NCBI RefSeq assembly: GCF_011455495.1 | Contig: NZ_CP015029.1 | Location: 1,178,740 to 1,242,739 of the forward strand | Direction of reading: 5' to 3' | DNA from: Frederiksenia canicola | GTDB taxonomy: Bacteria > Pseudomonadota > Gammaproteobacteria > Enterobacterales > Pasteurellaceae | Length of the DNA stretch: 64,000 bases | In this document: positions 29,071 to 38,507 of the stretch, piece by piece | Layout: the number at the start of each line of letters is the position of its first letter | How positions within the stretch are numbered: the stretch's first letter is position 1 | Notes under the pieces: generated by a model | Database searches by the model: none | Told to the model about the DNA's origin: nothing | The model's input: only the letters and a program-made list of their open reading frames with translations | Made by a program: the position numbers and the translations under genes

Positions 29071-31755
29071 ATGATGATTCGCCGCACGCTGCTCATTCTC
29101 TCTGCAGTACTTGCTCTTCTGATGGCGAGTGGTGCGGCGTTGCTCACGGGCGGTCAGTTGGCTCAAACGATCAACTGGCTGCTGCCGACTGGCTGGCAAG
29201 TGGAAATCCCTGAGCCACTTTCAACGGAGTGGGAACGTGCCACGTTACCGCATTTTTCCCTTTCGTATCAACAATGTCCGCTGCTGCAAGTGGATCATTT
29301 CAAGCTGCAATGGAGTGAGCCGCAGCAGCTTTCTCTCGCCAATGCGACGCTCGACTATCATTGTTTACAATCGTTGCCAAGTAGTGATGGCCAAAGTGAA
29401 GCATCCCCCGATGCTATTCAAACCATTCTAGCATTACTGCCAGATGGTGAAGTGGTGGTTGAACAGTTGGCGTGGGCGAATTTACCAGTGGAAATGCCTC
29501 AGCATCTCAAACCGTTGTTGGAAACACCAAGCGAAATTCGGTTTGCAAAAAATGACGAGAAACTGACCGCTTTCATTCATCAACAAGCGGTCAGATTAGA
29601 GGCAAATTTTGCAAATGGACAGCTTTCAGCCAAGATTGATTATCAGCCGAGCGAACAAGAAAAATATCAACTGGTGTTGTCTGCGGACGTGGGGAGCGAC
29701 ATTATGCAGTTGCCGAAAACATTACAGGCGGAGTTGTCCTCATCGCAGTTAGGTACGGCAAATCTTTCTTGGCAAGCCAATCCTGCGGGTAATTTGCAAG
29801 GCAATCTGAAAATTCAATCACAACTTCAGCCTGAAAACCAGCTCAATTTCCCTTTTACCTTTGATTATCAGAGCATCATGATTGAACAAGGGCAGTTTGA
29901 TTGGCGGGTGGAGCAGGAAATCGCCTTGCGGGGATTTTTTACGGGGAAAATCACACCAAATCGTTTTGTCCTCAACGAGTTTTTCCCGATTAAAACGGCT
30001 TTGCGACTGAGTTTGCTCTCGGAAAATGATCGAGGTAAAGGCAATGTGGTGCTGAATAGCCCCGATGGCGAGTGGCTAGCGGAGCGCTTTAATTTGCCGA
30101 TTAATATTCACGGCAACGTCAAGCAGGGCAACTTTATTTTGTATAGTGCTGTGCCGCTGGCGGTGAATGGCACATATTCTGATCCGACTTTGCGTTTTTT
30201 GCCCTCTGCGTTGCTGCGAATGACAGGTAAAGAACGGTTTCTGACCATTGACGATTTACGTTTCCCTTTGGCAGGCATTCGGGTGGATAAAAATGGCATT
30301 AACGGGCGATTGCAAGCGATTTTCCGTGGTGAAAGCCCTGATTTCAAAAAGATTGAATTACATTTAGATGGCTATGCGAAGGATTTCAAAGCGGGAACTG
30401 GCTTTATAAATGCTGAGCCAACATCGAGTGTATCAGATCGTTGGCAGTGGCGTTTTTGGGGCGGCTCAACGGTGAACGCATTGAATAGCCGAGCCAAAAT
30501 TGCAGGGCGAGGCGATTGGCAAGGGATAGATATTCAACTGAGCGAATTTAGTGGGCAATTAGATAAAGTTCGGCAAAATGGGGTGAAAATCCCTGAAGTT
30601 GAGTTGAACTTGCTCGAACCAATCCGCTATCGTTATCCATATAATCAGCTTACTGGCGGCTTGGAACTCACTACCAACAAAGTGGAATTTACCTATGGCG
30701 GAGCGCTGGAGCAGCCGGCTGCAGCACTCAATTTCAGTGGGGAATTGGAAAATCTGAATTTAAAAGGCGAAGTCAGTGCAGGTAAGCTCGGACCTATTCG
30801 CCTGTTTGCTCGCCGAACACTCACTCAAGAGGCAAGCCATCTCGCAGGTAAACTTTATTGGCTAGAACAGCCTGCCAATGTGTTTCAGTCGCTTTTTCCG
30901 TTTCGTTCGAACTGGCTGATTACCCATGGCACTATTCGGGGAGAAACTGCCTTTAGCATTAACGCAAAAACAGGGATAGTGGCTGGTGGACATTTTGCTA
31001 TTCGGAATGGGGCGATTTCTCTGCCAAATGGCGAGCTAAAAGGCATTGAGTTTTCCTTGCCTTATCAATATAAAAATAACGAGTTTGATATTGGGGTGAA
31101 AAAGGCGTTAGATGTGCGAATTGCCGAGATCAATGTTGGAATTCCTATTCGAAATGCACAAATGAAGGTGCAAGGGCATTACCCTTATAGCAGAAAACGT
31201 CCGCTCTTTTTACGCCAACTTTCTTTTGATTTGCTTGGCGGAAATTTAAGCGTTGAGAGCCTTGCTTTGCCACAACGTCGTGAGGCCTATCTCAATTTGC
31301 GGGATATTCAATTTGAACAAATTCTCAATTTAGCTCAATATCATCAAATCGATTTAAAAGGTGAATTTAATGCCACATTGCCGTTTTGGCTGAATGGAAA
31401 ACCTTGTTATATTTGTCGCGGTACTTTCGCACAAGCGGACAGTTCTCGCCTAAACTTTACATCGCAGCTTCTGGATGCGATGAAAAAAAGTGGTTACACC
31501 GAGCAAATTCTGACTTATCTTGTCAATGATAGTACGATTGATGATCTTTTTGGGGAAATCCAGCTCGATGAAAAAGGAAATATGCTCTTACAGTCTTCAT
31601 TAAGAATGCACTTAAATGAACACCAAAAAGCGAAAATTAACCTAAATTACAACCATAAAGAGAATATTTTTGAATTGTGGAAGCTGATTAACTCTGGATC
31701 ACAATTTGAACAAAATATTGAACATTCTATTTATCAACAATTGGATAACCGATGA
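29071..31755 (+). CDS. ydbH: YdbH-family AsmA-like intermembrane phospholipid transport protein
   Basis: 894 residues with one N-terminal membrane anchor (about 4-25: RRTLLILSAVLALLMASGAALL) and a long periplasmic part rich in beta-strands, as in the AsmA/TamB/YhdP bridge proteins. Late segments such as LNLRDIQFEQILNLAQYHQIDLKGEFNATLPFW and the tail LNYNHKENIFELWKLINSGSQFEQNIE match YdbH. In E. coli YdbH acts redundantly with TamB and YhdP to carry phospholipids to the outer membrane. It overlaps ynbE by four bases. An uptake sequence lies inside at 29583-29591. Confidence 0.85.
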   Translation: MMIRRTLLILSAVLALLMASGAALLTGGQLAQTINWLLPTGWQVEIPEPLSTEWERATLPHFSLSYQQCPLLQVDHFKLQWSEPQQLSLANATLDYHCLQSLPSSDGQSEASPDAIQTILALLPDGEVVVEQLAWANLPVEMPQHLKPLLETPSEIRFAKNDEKLTAFIHQQAVRLEANFANGQLSAKIDYQPSEQEKYQLVLSADVGSDIMQLPKTLQAELSSSQLGTANLSWQANPAGNLQGNLKIQSQLQPENQLNFPFTFDYQSIMIEQGQFDWRVEQEIALRGFFTGKITPNRFVLNEFFPIKTALRLSLLSENDRGKGNVVLNSPDGEWLAERFNLPINIHGNVKQGNFILYSAVPLAVNGTYSDPTLRFLPSALLRMTGKERFLTIDDLRFPLAGIRVDKNGINGRLQAIFRGESPDFKKIELHLDGYAKDFKAGTGFINAEPTSSVSDRWQWRFWGGSTVNALNSRAKIAGRGDWQGIDIQLSEFSGQLDKVRQNGVKIPEVELNLLEPIRYRYPYNQLTGGLELTTNKVEFTYGGALEQPAAALNFSGELENLNLKGEVSAGKLGPIRLFARRTLTQEASHLAGKLYWLEQPANVFQSLFPFRSNWLITHGTIRGETAFSINAKTGIVAGGHFAIRNGAISLPNGELKGIEFSLPYQYKNNEFDIGVKKALDVRIAEINVGIPIRNAQMKVQGHYPYSRKRPLFLRQLSFDLLGGNLSVESLALPQRREAYLNLRDIQFEQILNLAQYHQIDLKGEFNATLPFWLNGKPCYICRGTFAQADSSRLNFTSQLLDAMKKSGYTEQILTYLVNDSTIDDLFGEIQLDEKGNMLLQSSLRMHLNEHQKAKINLNYNHKENIFELWKLINSGSQFEQNIEHSIYQQLDNR

Positions 31756-31946
31756 AAGCAAAGCTACTTTTATTTGCAATATTTGCGGCGAATCTGACCG
31801 CTTGTACCCCGAAAATTCAGCTCGAAACCCCTAAAGAAGGGATTACGATCAATATGAATGTTGTGGTGGACCATAAAATTGAAGTAAGTATGGATGAAAA
31901 GTCAAGAACGATGATTAAGACAGTCGATATGGATAAAGAAAAGTAA
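31752..31946 (+). CDS. ynbE: YnbE-family outer-membrane lipoprotein
   Basis: A 64-residue lipoprotein: signal sequence MKAKLLLFAIFAA, lipobox NLTAC with Cys18 as the lipidated residue, then the conserved TPKIQLETPKEGITINMNVVVDHKIEV. In E. coli YnbE pairs with the C-terminus of YdbH to complete the bridge at the outer membrane. The ATG overlaps the ydbH stop. The bases encoding N-L-T-A-C are a reverse-oriented uptake sequence (31797-31805). The third gene of the E. coli set, ydbL, is absent downstream. Confidence 0.88.
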   Translation: MKAKLLLFAIFAANLTACTPKIQLETPKEGITINMNVVVDHKIEVSMDEKSRTMIKTVDMDKEK

Positions 31947-32213
31947 GATTATTTTGAATATTTGTTTGCCTATATGTGAGACGTTATTTTTCTTTGATAG
32001 GGAGGTTCTTTACTATCACAAGATTTTTTACTCTTAGTTTACAATCTTGATCGCTTTTTATTGAGTTGATATGAATGATTGAAGTGTATGTAGATCCAGT
32101 TTCCCCCCACCTTAGACAAATGTATAGCTGAGTGTAATATTTTATGTGCTCTTCAGTGGTTATTTTTAGGGATTGTGACCTGACAAATTTTTGAAAATAA
32201 TCACATTACATTA

Positions 32214-32242
32214 TTTACAAAATCATAACATTTAGCGATAAT
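32214..32242 (+). promoter_or_regulatory. tbpB promoter
   Basis: TTTACA at 32214-32219 and GATAAT at 32237-32242 with ideal 17-base spacing. The -10 box is the first part of the Fur box, so Fur binding would block RNA polymerase directly. Confidence 0.7.
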
Positions 32243-32255
32243 AAGAATACTTATC
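32237..32255 (+). promoter_or_regulatory. Fur box of tbpBA
   Basis: GATAATAAGAATACTTATC agrees with the 19-base Fur consensus (GATAATGATAATCATTATC) at 15 positions. It lies 24 bases before the tbpB start and overlaps the -10 element, which implies repression by iron. Confidence 0.85.
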
Positions 32256-32278
32256 ATTTATTAAAGTGAGGTTATCTT

Positions 32279-34171
32279 ATGTGCTCATCGCTTAAAAAAA
32301 CAAAATTAGCTCTCCTTTTCCCTTTATTGCTTACTGCCTGTGCAGGAAAGGGAAGTTTTGATTCCGCCGTTGTGAAAAATGATGATCCTTCGGCTTTATC
32401 TCAAGGTAATGCATCAACGGAGCCGAATGCAAAACCTAAAGAAAATACGCCTCCAGACAGTAATACTTCTGAAAATATGTCTCCAGAAGAAGCTAAAAGA
32501 GTAAAAGGGCTTGGTTTTGGGGTGGCTATTCCTAGACGAAATATTGCTCAACATGATAAGGAAGGGAATCCTTTGCCACCATATTATAAAGGCGAAACAA
32601 TAGGCACTGCCGAACCCTATGTCGAAATTTCAAATCCACAAAGTACGAATGATGAACCTTTTAGACTACGGGAAAGTGATGGATTTGAGAACATCTTGTT
32701 AGATGTTCCTTATTCAAGACCACCAGAAAGTGAAGGCGATGTTAGTAAGCCACATGTATTGTATGAAGGCAAAAAAGGACGAATTTATTATCGAGCGGAA
32801 AATACAGCCAAAGCTCTCCCTGTTAATCAAGTGGTTAGCTATAAAGGGATTTGGCGTTTTGTGACAGATGCTCGACCTTTTACCAAGGATGGTCAGGTAA
32901 GGGATGGTTATAAAGATTTTGAGGGAAGAGATGGATATGTAGGGAGTTCTGATGGCGGATCATCATACGATGAATATATCGCACCTAATAGTGGTGGAGG
33001 TCACTTTAGTGAATTTACCGCCGATTTTAATACGAAGAAATTAACTGGGAAGCTTATCAAGGCTAACACTAAGGATATTGCTACATCGGGTATAGATCGT
33101 TATGCGATTGATGCGGATATTAAAGATAACCGTTTCTATGGCAAAGCAACCGCATTGGATAAAAGTAACAAAGGTGTTAAATATTTTTATGCTAACTCCG
33201 ATAAAGTGGAAGGGGGGTTCTACGGTATGAATGCCAATGAACTCGCAGGTAGCTTCTTAACCAATGATAATTCTGTCTTTGCGGTCTTTGGTGCTAAGAG
33301 TGAGAAAATGACAAACGAGATTATGGTCGATGCTTTCAAGGTTAATATTGAAGAAAATGAAGATATCGTGAAATCAAATCTTAACACCTATTTCGATATA
33401 TCTAAATTGGTCATTGATGGTCAAGAAGTACCGCTTGCAAATGGTGAAACAACCTTATCATCAGGCGATAAAATATCGGTTTCTGCTTGTTGTGGCGATT
33501 TGAAGTCAGTGAAGTTTGGTACTTTCATACATAAAAGTGAACGTCATGTGCCTATTGAAGAGGAGGAAGAAGACAACTTTGATGATGAAGAGGCTCTAGC
33601 GGATTCTAATGAAGAATTGGCTGATAATGAGGGGCCAGATGAAGGGACAGAAAATGAGAACGATGAAAATATCTCAAATCTAAAACCAGAAGAGGATCTT
33701 GTTTACACGAAATTTGGTAAGCATCTCTTTATTCAAGGGCATCGAACGCCAACTTCCGCTCTTCCGACAGATCAAACCTTTACTTATGAAGGAAATTGGC
33801 AAGGTCACGCAGCTGGTAAGAAAATTGCTCCGGTTAATTTCTCACCTTATGACAGTAAAGCAAAATTTGTAGCGGATTTTGCAGCGAAAAAAGTGACCGG
33901 AGAATTAATTCATAATGCTGTTCCTGTTGTTCTGATTGAGAGCGATATTGATAAAAATGGCTTTAAGGGCTATGCAAAAACAGGAGAGTTTGGGATTACG
34001 CTTGATAAAGGTAACACTTTAGGTGTGAGTAAGATGGAATTTTCTAAAGCTATCGTTGAAGGGGCTTTCTACGGTAAAAATGCGGAAGAAATTGGTGGTA
34101 GTGTTTACGCTCAAGAACCTAAATTTGGTGCAGTATTTGGCGGTAAAAAAGTTGAGAATAAAGAGAAGTAA
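32279..34171 (+). CDS. tbpB: transferrin-binding protein B, surface lipoprotein
   Basis: Surface lipoprotein that captures iron-loaded host transferrin and passes it to TbpA. The 630-residue precursor has lipobox LLTAC with Cys21, then a polar anchor peptide rich in N, P and E. The N-lobe barrel (about 165-350) starts at GRIYYRAENTAK and ends with GGFYGMNANELAGSF and FAVFGAKSE. The C-lobe ends with GAFYGKNAEEIGGSVYAQEPKFGAVFGGKK. Between the C-lobe handle and C-barrel (about 425-475) lies a run rich in Glu, Asp and Asn. GTGAGG precedes the ATG by seven bases. TbpB is an antigenically variable surface protein, and this copy has no uptake sequence. Confidence 0.95.
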   Translation: MCSSLKKTKLALLFPLLLTACAGKGSFDSAVVKNDDPSALSQGNASTEPNAKPKENTPPDSNTSENMSPEEAKRVKGLGFGVAIPRRNIAQHDKEGNPLPPYYKGETIGTAEPYVEISNPQSTNDEPFRLRESDGFENILLDVPYSRPPESEGDVSKPHVLYEGKKGRIYYRAENTAKALPVNQVVSYKGIWRFVTDARPFTKDGQVRDGYKDFEGRDGYVGSSDGGSSYDEYIAPNSGGGHFSEFTADFNTKKLTGKLIKANTKDIATSGIDRYAIDADIKDNRFYGKATALDKSNKGVKYFYANSDKVEGGFYGMNANELAGSFLTNDNSVFAVFGAKSEKMTNEIMVDAFKVNIEENEDIVKSNLNTYFDISKLVIDGQEVPLANGETTLSSGDKISVSACCGDLKSVKFGTFIHKSERHVPIEEEEEDNFDDEEALADSNEELADNEGPDEGTENENDENISNLKPEEDLVYTKFGKHLFIQGHRTPTSALPTDQTFTYEGNWQGHAAGKKIAPVNFSPYDSKAKFVADFAAKKVTGELIHNAVPVVLIESDIDKNGFKGYAKTGEFGITLDKGNTLGVSKMEFSKAIVEGAFYGKNAEEIGGSVYAQEPKFGAVFGGKKVENKEK

Positions 34172-34184
34172 GAGGTAACTCACA

Positions 34185-37070
34185 ATGAAAAAAACAAATA
34201 CATCAAAGACATTTATTTATTCAAGCCTTTATCTCTCACTTTTTGTGTTACCTATGGCACCAAGTTTTAGCTATGCTGAAGAAACTGTAGAATTGAAAGA
34301 TGTTTATGTTGTTGGGAAGAAAAAAGCCACCCGCAAAGAGAACGATATTACAGGACTAGGTAAGATCGTTAAAACGAAAGATACGATCAATAAAGAGCAG
34401 ATTTTAAGTATTCGAGATTTAGTGCGTTATGACCCTGGTGTCTCTGTTGTTGAGCAGGGACGAGGGGGATCGGCCGGCTACTCAATGCGTGGTGTGGATA
34501 AAAACCGCATCGCTTTAGTTGTTGATGGTATTCCACAAGCACAGTCCTATGTAATGCAAGGGGAGAACACGCGATCAAGACAAGGGGGCGGTTCTATCAA
34601 TGAAATTGAAAATGAGAATATTACGTCCGTTGAGATTAGTAAAGGGGCAAGCTCATCTGAATATGGGAGTGGTTCTCTTGGCGGAGCCATTGGATTTAGA
34701 ACGAAAGAACCAAGCGATATTCTCGGAGAAGATGAACATTTCGGTGGAACAGCAAAAACGGCATATAGCAGTAAAAATGAGCAATATACTCATTCCTTTG
34801 GTTTAGCGGGCAGAGCAAATCGTGTTGAAGGGCTTATCCAATATACTCACAAAATAGGTAAATCGACCAAAATTCATGATGATGCGATCAATACTGTCAA
34901 TTATGATATTACTCGTTTAGGTGGCTATCGTTATGATTATGACTTAAGAGAACCTAATACAAAGCCTTCTACTTATTTTGTGATTGAGGGGGAATGTGGT
35001 TCGGGAGCGAGCTGTGAGCCTCGATCTATCAGCCAACTGACTAATGGGGCAGTGCCGACTGAGGAGAATCTCCGTAATCAAGCGAATAAGCATGTGCCAT
35101 TTTCAGAGGAGGAGAAGCAGTTTATTCCTAAAACACAACACGTTAAAGAGCATTTAAACCCTAAGGATTATACGGGAAATGCACGAGTCATTCCTGATCC
35201 AATGAAGTATAAAACAGGCTCGATCCTTTCAAAAATCGGAGTTTATGTAACCAAAAATCACTATATTGGCGGTGTATTTGAAGAAACGAAGCAACGTTAT
35301 GATATTCAAGATATGTCGGTAAGTAGCTATTATTCCCCCTATGAAGCAGAGCGTTTTAATACGATAAAAAGTAGTGGTGTCTATTCTAAATCTGGCTCAA
35401 TTCTCGATGGTATATATATCGTTTTAGGGCAAACGCTTTATGAAGATGAAAATAAAGGAAAGGTTCACGGGATTAAAGGGATTGGTTTACGGTGGTCTCG
35501 TACTCAGTTCTTTGATGAACGTCATACAAAAACAAGAAAAGGTTTGGTGTATCGCTTTACCGGTGAAAAAGACAGTTTCTTAAGTAATGCTACATTGAGC
35601 TACGATAACCAAAAAATTATCTTAGATTCGCATATTCATAATCTCTATTGCTCAGAATATCCAACGATTGATAAAAATTGTCGCCCATCGGTAGATAAAC
35701 CATGGTCGTATTACTTATCTGAGAGAAATATTTATAGGGAATATCATGATCTGATAAAACTTTCTTTAGATAAGACATTTAAAGTGTTTTCTACAAAACA
35801 TAATGCACAACTAAGTGGCGGAGTAGATTTCTTACAGTCACGTCTCGATCGTAAAGACTACTTCGAACAATATGCTATTGAAAATTATGTTATTAAAGAA
35901 GGTAGTACGGGGAATGGTTATTTCAATAATCCCTATATTTATCAGTTAGCACCAGGTGGTCGCCGAGTGATGACTGAAACGAAGTGTAATAACCTATCTG
36001 CTTTCCGTGATTGTAATACCCGCATCATCAAAGGAAATAATAAGTTTATCGCATTAAGAGAGCATATTAATGTGAATAAATATCTTGATATTGGGCTAGG
36101 TGGACGAATTGATTCCCATAGATTTGTTTCAGATGATCCATGGACAGCAAGTAAAAATTACACCACTCGTTCTTGGAACCTTGGTGTTGTCGTGAAACCA
36201 ACGCGCAATATTGCACTTTCTTATCGTGTTTCAAATGGCTTTAGAGTACCAAGTTTCCAAGAGATGTTTGGTCATCGTGTACCAGGCTTTGAAAGGGGGG
36301 AAGATGACGAGGCTTATAAAGTAAGTAATCTCCGCCCTGAAAAATCATTAAATAGAGAAGTTGGTATTGGCTTTAAAGGTGATTTTGGTAGCTTGGAAGC
36401 AAGTTATTTTATTAATCAATACAATGACTTAATTACACTTGCAGCAGAAAGAGTCTATAACGAAAAAGTAAAGCGTGAGAATATCTATATTCAGTACAAT
36501 AATGCTCAAAATATTGAATTAAAAGGTATCAATGTTGTTGGTAAAATTGACTGGAATGGTATTTACGACAAACTTCCAGAAGGCTTATATACCAATTTAG
36601 CTTATAACAAAGCAAAACCAACAAAAATCATGAATGATCCACGCTTTTTCTGGTTAAGATCTTATGCTTTCGATACCCTACAACCATCTCGTTATATTGC
36701 GAGCTTAGGGTATGATCAACCTGATGATAAATGGGGGATTAATTTAACGATGACTTATTCGAAAGCGAAAAAACTAAGTGAAGTTCAATCAGAATCTATT
36801 AGTGCGGATGGTTCCGCTAAGCGCGAGAATATAACGGATAGAACCACAAAATCTTGGTATATCTACGATCTTGTTGGGCATATCAAACCGCATAAAAATA
36901 TTACCGTTCGTGCAGGTATCTACAATTTGATGAACTATCGTTACATCACTTGGGAGTCTGTAAGACAATCTGCTGTAGGATCGATTAATCGCCACCATGA
37001 TGTAAGTAACTACGCACGTTATGCAGCACCAGGACGAAACTTTGTACTTTCCCTTGAAGCTAAGTTTTAG
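34185..37070 (+). CDS. tbpA: transferrin-binding protein A, TonB-dependent receptor
   Basis: Outer-membrane beta-barrel (961 residues) that strips iron from transferrin and imports it with TonB energy. The signal peptide ends around SFSYA before EETVELKDVYVVGKKK, which holds the TonB box. The plug domain shows IRDLVRYDPGVSVVEQ, MRGVDKNRIALVVDGIPQAQ and KGASSSEYGSGSLGGAIGF. Barrel signatures include NGFRVPSFQEMFG and LRPEKSLNREVGIGFKG, and the last strand ends in phenylalanine (FVLSLEAKF), as needed for outer-membrane assembly. Long extracellular loops contain paired cysteines. It starts 13 bases after tbpB in the same Fur-controlled operon. Confidence 0.97.
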   Translation: MKKTNTSKTFIYSSLYLSLFVLPMAPSFSYAEETVELKDVYVVGKKKATRKENDITGLGKIVKTKDTINKEQILSIRDLVRYDPGVSVVEQGRGGSAGYSMRGVDKNRIALVVDGIPQAQSYVMQGENTRSRQGGGSINEIENENITSVEISKGASSSEYGSGSLGGAIGFRTKEPSDILGEDEHFGGTAKTAYSSKNEQYTHSFGLAGRANRVEGLIQYTHKIGKSTKIHDDAINTVNYDITRLGGYRYDYDLREPNTKPSTYFVIEGECGSGASCEPRSISQLTNGAVPTEENLRNQANKHVPFSEEEKQFIPKTQHVKEHLNPKDYTGNARVIPDPMKYKTGSILSKIGVYVTKNHYIGGVFEETKQRYDIQDMSVSSYYSPYEAERFNTIKSSGVYSKSGSILDGIYIVLGQTLYEDENKGKVHGIKGIGLRWSRTQFFDERHTKTRKGLVYRFTGEKDSFLSNATLSYDNQKIILDSHIHNLYCSEYPTIDKNCRPSVDKPWSYYLSERNIYREYHDLIKLSLDKTFKVFSTKHNAQLSGGVDFLQSRLDRKDYFEQYAIENYVIKEGSTGNGYFNNPYIYQLAPGGRRVMTETKCNNLSAFRDCNTRIIKGNNKFIALREHINVNKYLDIGLGGRIDSHRFVSDDPWTASKNYTTRSWNLGVVVKPTRNIALSYRVSNGFRVPSFQEMFGHRVPGFERGEDDEAYKVSNLRPEKSLNREVGIGFKGDFGSLEASYFINQYNDLITLAAERVYNEKVKRENIYIQYNNAQNIELKGINVVGKIDWNGIYDKLPEGLYTNLAYNKAKPTKIMNDPRFFWLRSYAFDTLQPSRYIASLGYDQPDDKWGINLTMTYSKAKKLSEVQSESISADGSAKRENITDRTTKSWYIYDLVGHIKPHKNITVRAGIYNLMNYRYITWESVRQSAVGSINRHHDVSNYARYAAPGRNFVLSLEAKF

Positions 37071-37178
37071 ATAGGTTCTCTTCGATTATTTAAGGGGATG
37101 AAATGGATGACATAACAGGTAATCTAATTCATTTCCCCTTGATATTATTGATCATTTTATCGGTCATATCATAATAAA

Positions 37179-37219
37179 AATAAGAGTAGGTATAGTGATA
37201 TTCTACACCTACTCTTATT
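37179..37219. terminator. bidirectional terminator between tbpA and purT
   Basis: AATAAGAGTAGGT (37179-37191) and ACCTACTCTTATT (37207-37219) are a perfect 13-pair stem with a 15-base loop, between convergent genes. An A-rich stretch precedes it, giving a T-rich tail on the purT side; the tbpA side has no long T-run. Confidence 0.75.
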
Positions 37220-37222
37220 GAA

Positions 37223-38404
37223 TTATAACGTAACAGCTAACTTGTCATAAGCTCGACGAGCTTTTTCGAGGGCTTTTTCAATGCTCTCATCACGAGCTAG
37301 CACCACACCTAAACGGCGATGACCGTTTACTTCACCTTTACCAAACAAACGAATATTAGTATTTGGCTCGGCCAAAACATTATGTAAGTTACCAAAAGAG
37401 ACTTGAGTCGATTTGCCTTCCACAACGATTGCTTTAGATGCCGATGGGCTGATGAGATTGATCGCTGGAATTGGTAAGCCGAGAATCGCTCTTGCATGCA
37501 GAGCAAATTCCGATAGCTCTTGTGAAATCAGCGTCACCATTCCCGTATCGTGCGGGCGAGGTGAAACTTCGTTGAAAATCACGTCGTCACCGCAAATAAA
37601 CAGCTCCACGCCAAAAATGCCACGTCCACCTAATGCGCTGGTAATTTTCTCGGCAACGTCTTGGGCTTTTTTCAGTGCTATTTCCGACATTGCTTGTGGC
37701 TGCCACGATTCGCGATAATCGCCATCAATTTGGATATGCCCAATCGGAGCAAGGAATGACGTGCCATGAACATGGCGAACCGTCAGCAGTGAAATTTCGT
37801 AATCAAATTTGACAAAGCCTTCCACAATGACACGCCCGCCTCCAGCACGTCCGCCTTGTTGGGCATAATCCCACGCTTTTTGAATATCTGCTTCCGATTT
37901 GATCACACTTTGTCCATGCCCTGAGGAAGACATAATCGGTTTGACCACACAAGGAATACCAATTTCTGCAATTGATTGCGTAAATTGTTCAAAATTATCG
38001 ACAAAACGGTATGGGGAAGTTTTCAGCCCAAGTTCTTCTGATGCCAAGCGGCGAATCCCTTCACGGTTCATCGTGAGTTTGGTTGCTTTTGCCGTTGGGA
38101 TTACGTTGTAGCCTTCTTGCTCCAGTTCCACTAAGGTATCGGTGGCTATCGCCTCTACTTCAGGCACAATAAAATCGGGTTTTTCTTTTTCGACTAACGC
38201 TCGTAACGCATTGCCGTCTAACATTGAAATGGTGTAAGCTCGGTGTGCTACTTGTTGTGCGGGTGCATTTTCATAGCGATCCACTGCAATCACTTCCACG
38301 CCTAAACGTTGTAGCTCAATGACCACTTCTTTTCCTAGTTCCCCGGAGCCAAGCATCATTACTTTAGTGGCTTTAGGGGTTAACGCTGTACCTAATATTG
38401 TCAT
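37223..38404 (-). CDS. purT: formate-dependent phosphoribosylglycinamide formyltransferase
   Basis: Alternative enzyme for the third step of purine synthesis: makes formyl-GAR from GAR, formate and ATP, so needs no formyl-folate. The 393-residue ATP-grasp protein has the N-terminal [21 protein letters not shown], then [29 protein letters not shown] (ATP lid), [27 protein letters not shown] (metal site) and the end [18 protein letters not shown] PurR operator lies 43 bases upstream. It is a single-gene unit facing tbpA. Confidence 0.97.
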   Translation of the reverse strand: MTILGTALTPKATKVMMLGSGELGKEVVIELQRLGVEVIAVDRYENAPAQQVAHRAYTISMLDGNALRALVEKEKPDFIVPEVEAIATDTLVELEQEGYNVIPTAKATKLTMNREGIRRLASEELGLKTSPYRFVDNFEQFTQSIAEIGIPCVVKPIMSSSGHGQSVIKSEADIQKAWDYAQQGGRAGGGRVIVEGFVKFDYEISLLTVRHVHGTSFLAPIGHIQIDGDYRESWQPQAMSEIALKKAQDVAEKITSALGGRGIFGVELFICGDDVIFNEVSPRPHDTGMVTLISQELSEFALHARAILGLPIPAINLISPSASKAIVVEGKSTQVSFGNLHNVLAEPNTNIRLFGKGEVNGHRRLGVVLARDESIEKALEKARRAYDKLAVTL

Positions 38405-38446
38405 TCTTTTTTCCTTTATTAAGTCAATTTGCCGTTATTATAGCAA

Positions 38447-38462
38447 AAGCAAACGTTTGCGT
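38447..38462 (-). promoter_or_regulatory. PurR operator of purT
   Basis: AAGCAAACGTTTGCGT matches the PurR consensus ACGCAAACGTTTGCGT at 15 of 16 positions and is almost a perfect palindrome. purT is a known PurR target in E. coli. Confidence 0.88.
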
Positions 38463-38471
38463 TAAACAAAA

Positions 38472-38497
38472 ATAAAAATGGCGAACATTGTCGCCAT
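38472..38497 (-). terminator. terminator of tex
   Basis: ATGGCGA (38478-38484) and TCGCCAT (38491-38497) form a seven-pair stem with a six-base loop. The minus strand continues with TTTTATTTTTG. It lies 11 bases past the tex stop. Confidence 0.65.
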
Positions 38498-38507
38498 GTT
38501 GTTCAAT

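Larger units (their letters stand above)
31947..32278 (+). other. tbpB upstream region
   Basis: 332 AT-rich bases. The last 70 hold the tbpB promoter and Fur box (listed separately). A GC-richer patch at 32096-32117 (CCAGTTTCCCCCCACCTTAG) stands out and slightly resembles an insertion-sequence end, but no mate was found. No gene with a ribosome-binding site was seen, and no ydbL. Confidence 0.6.
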
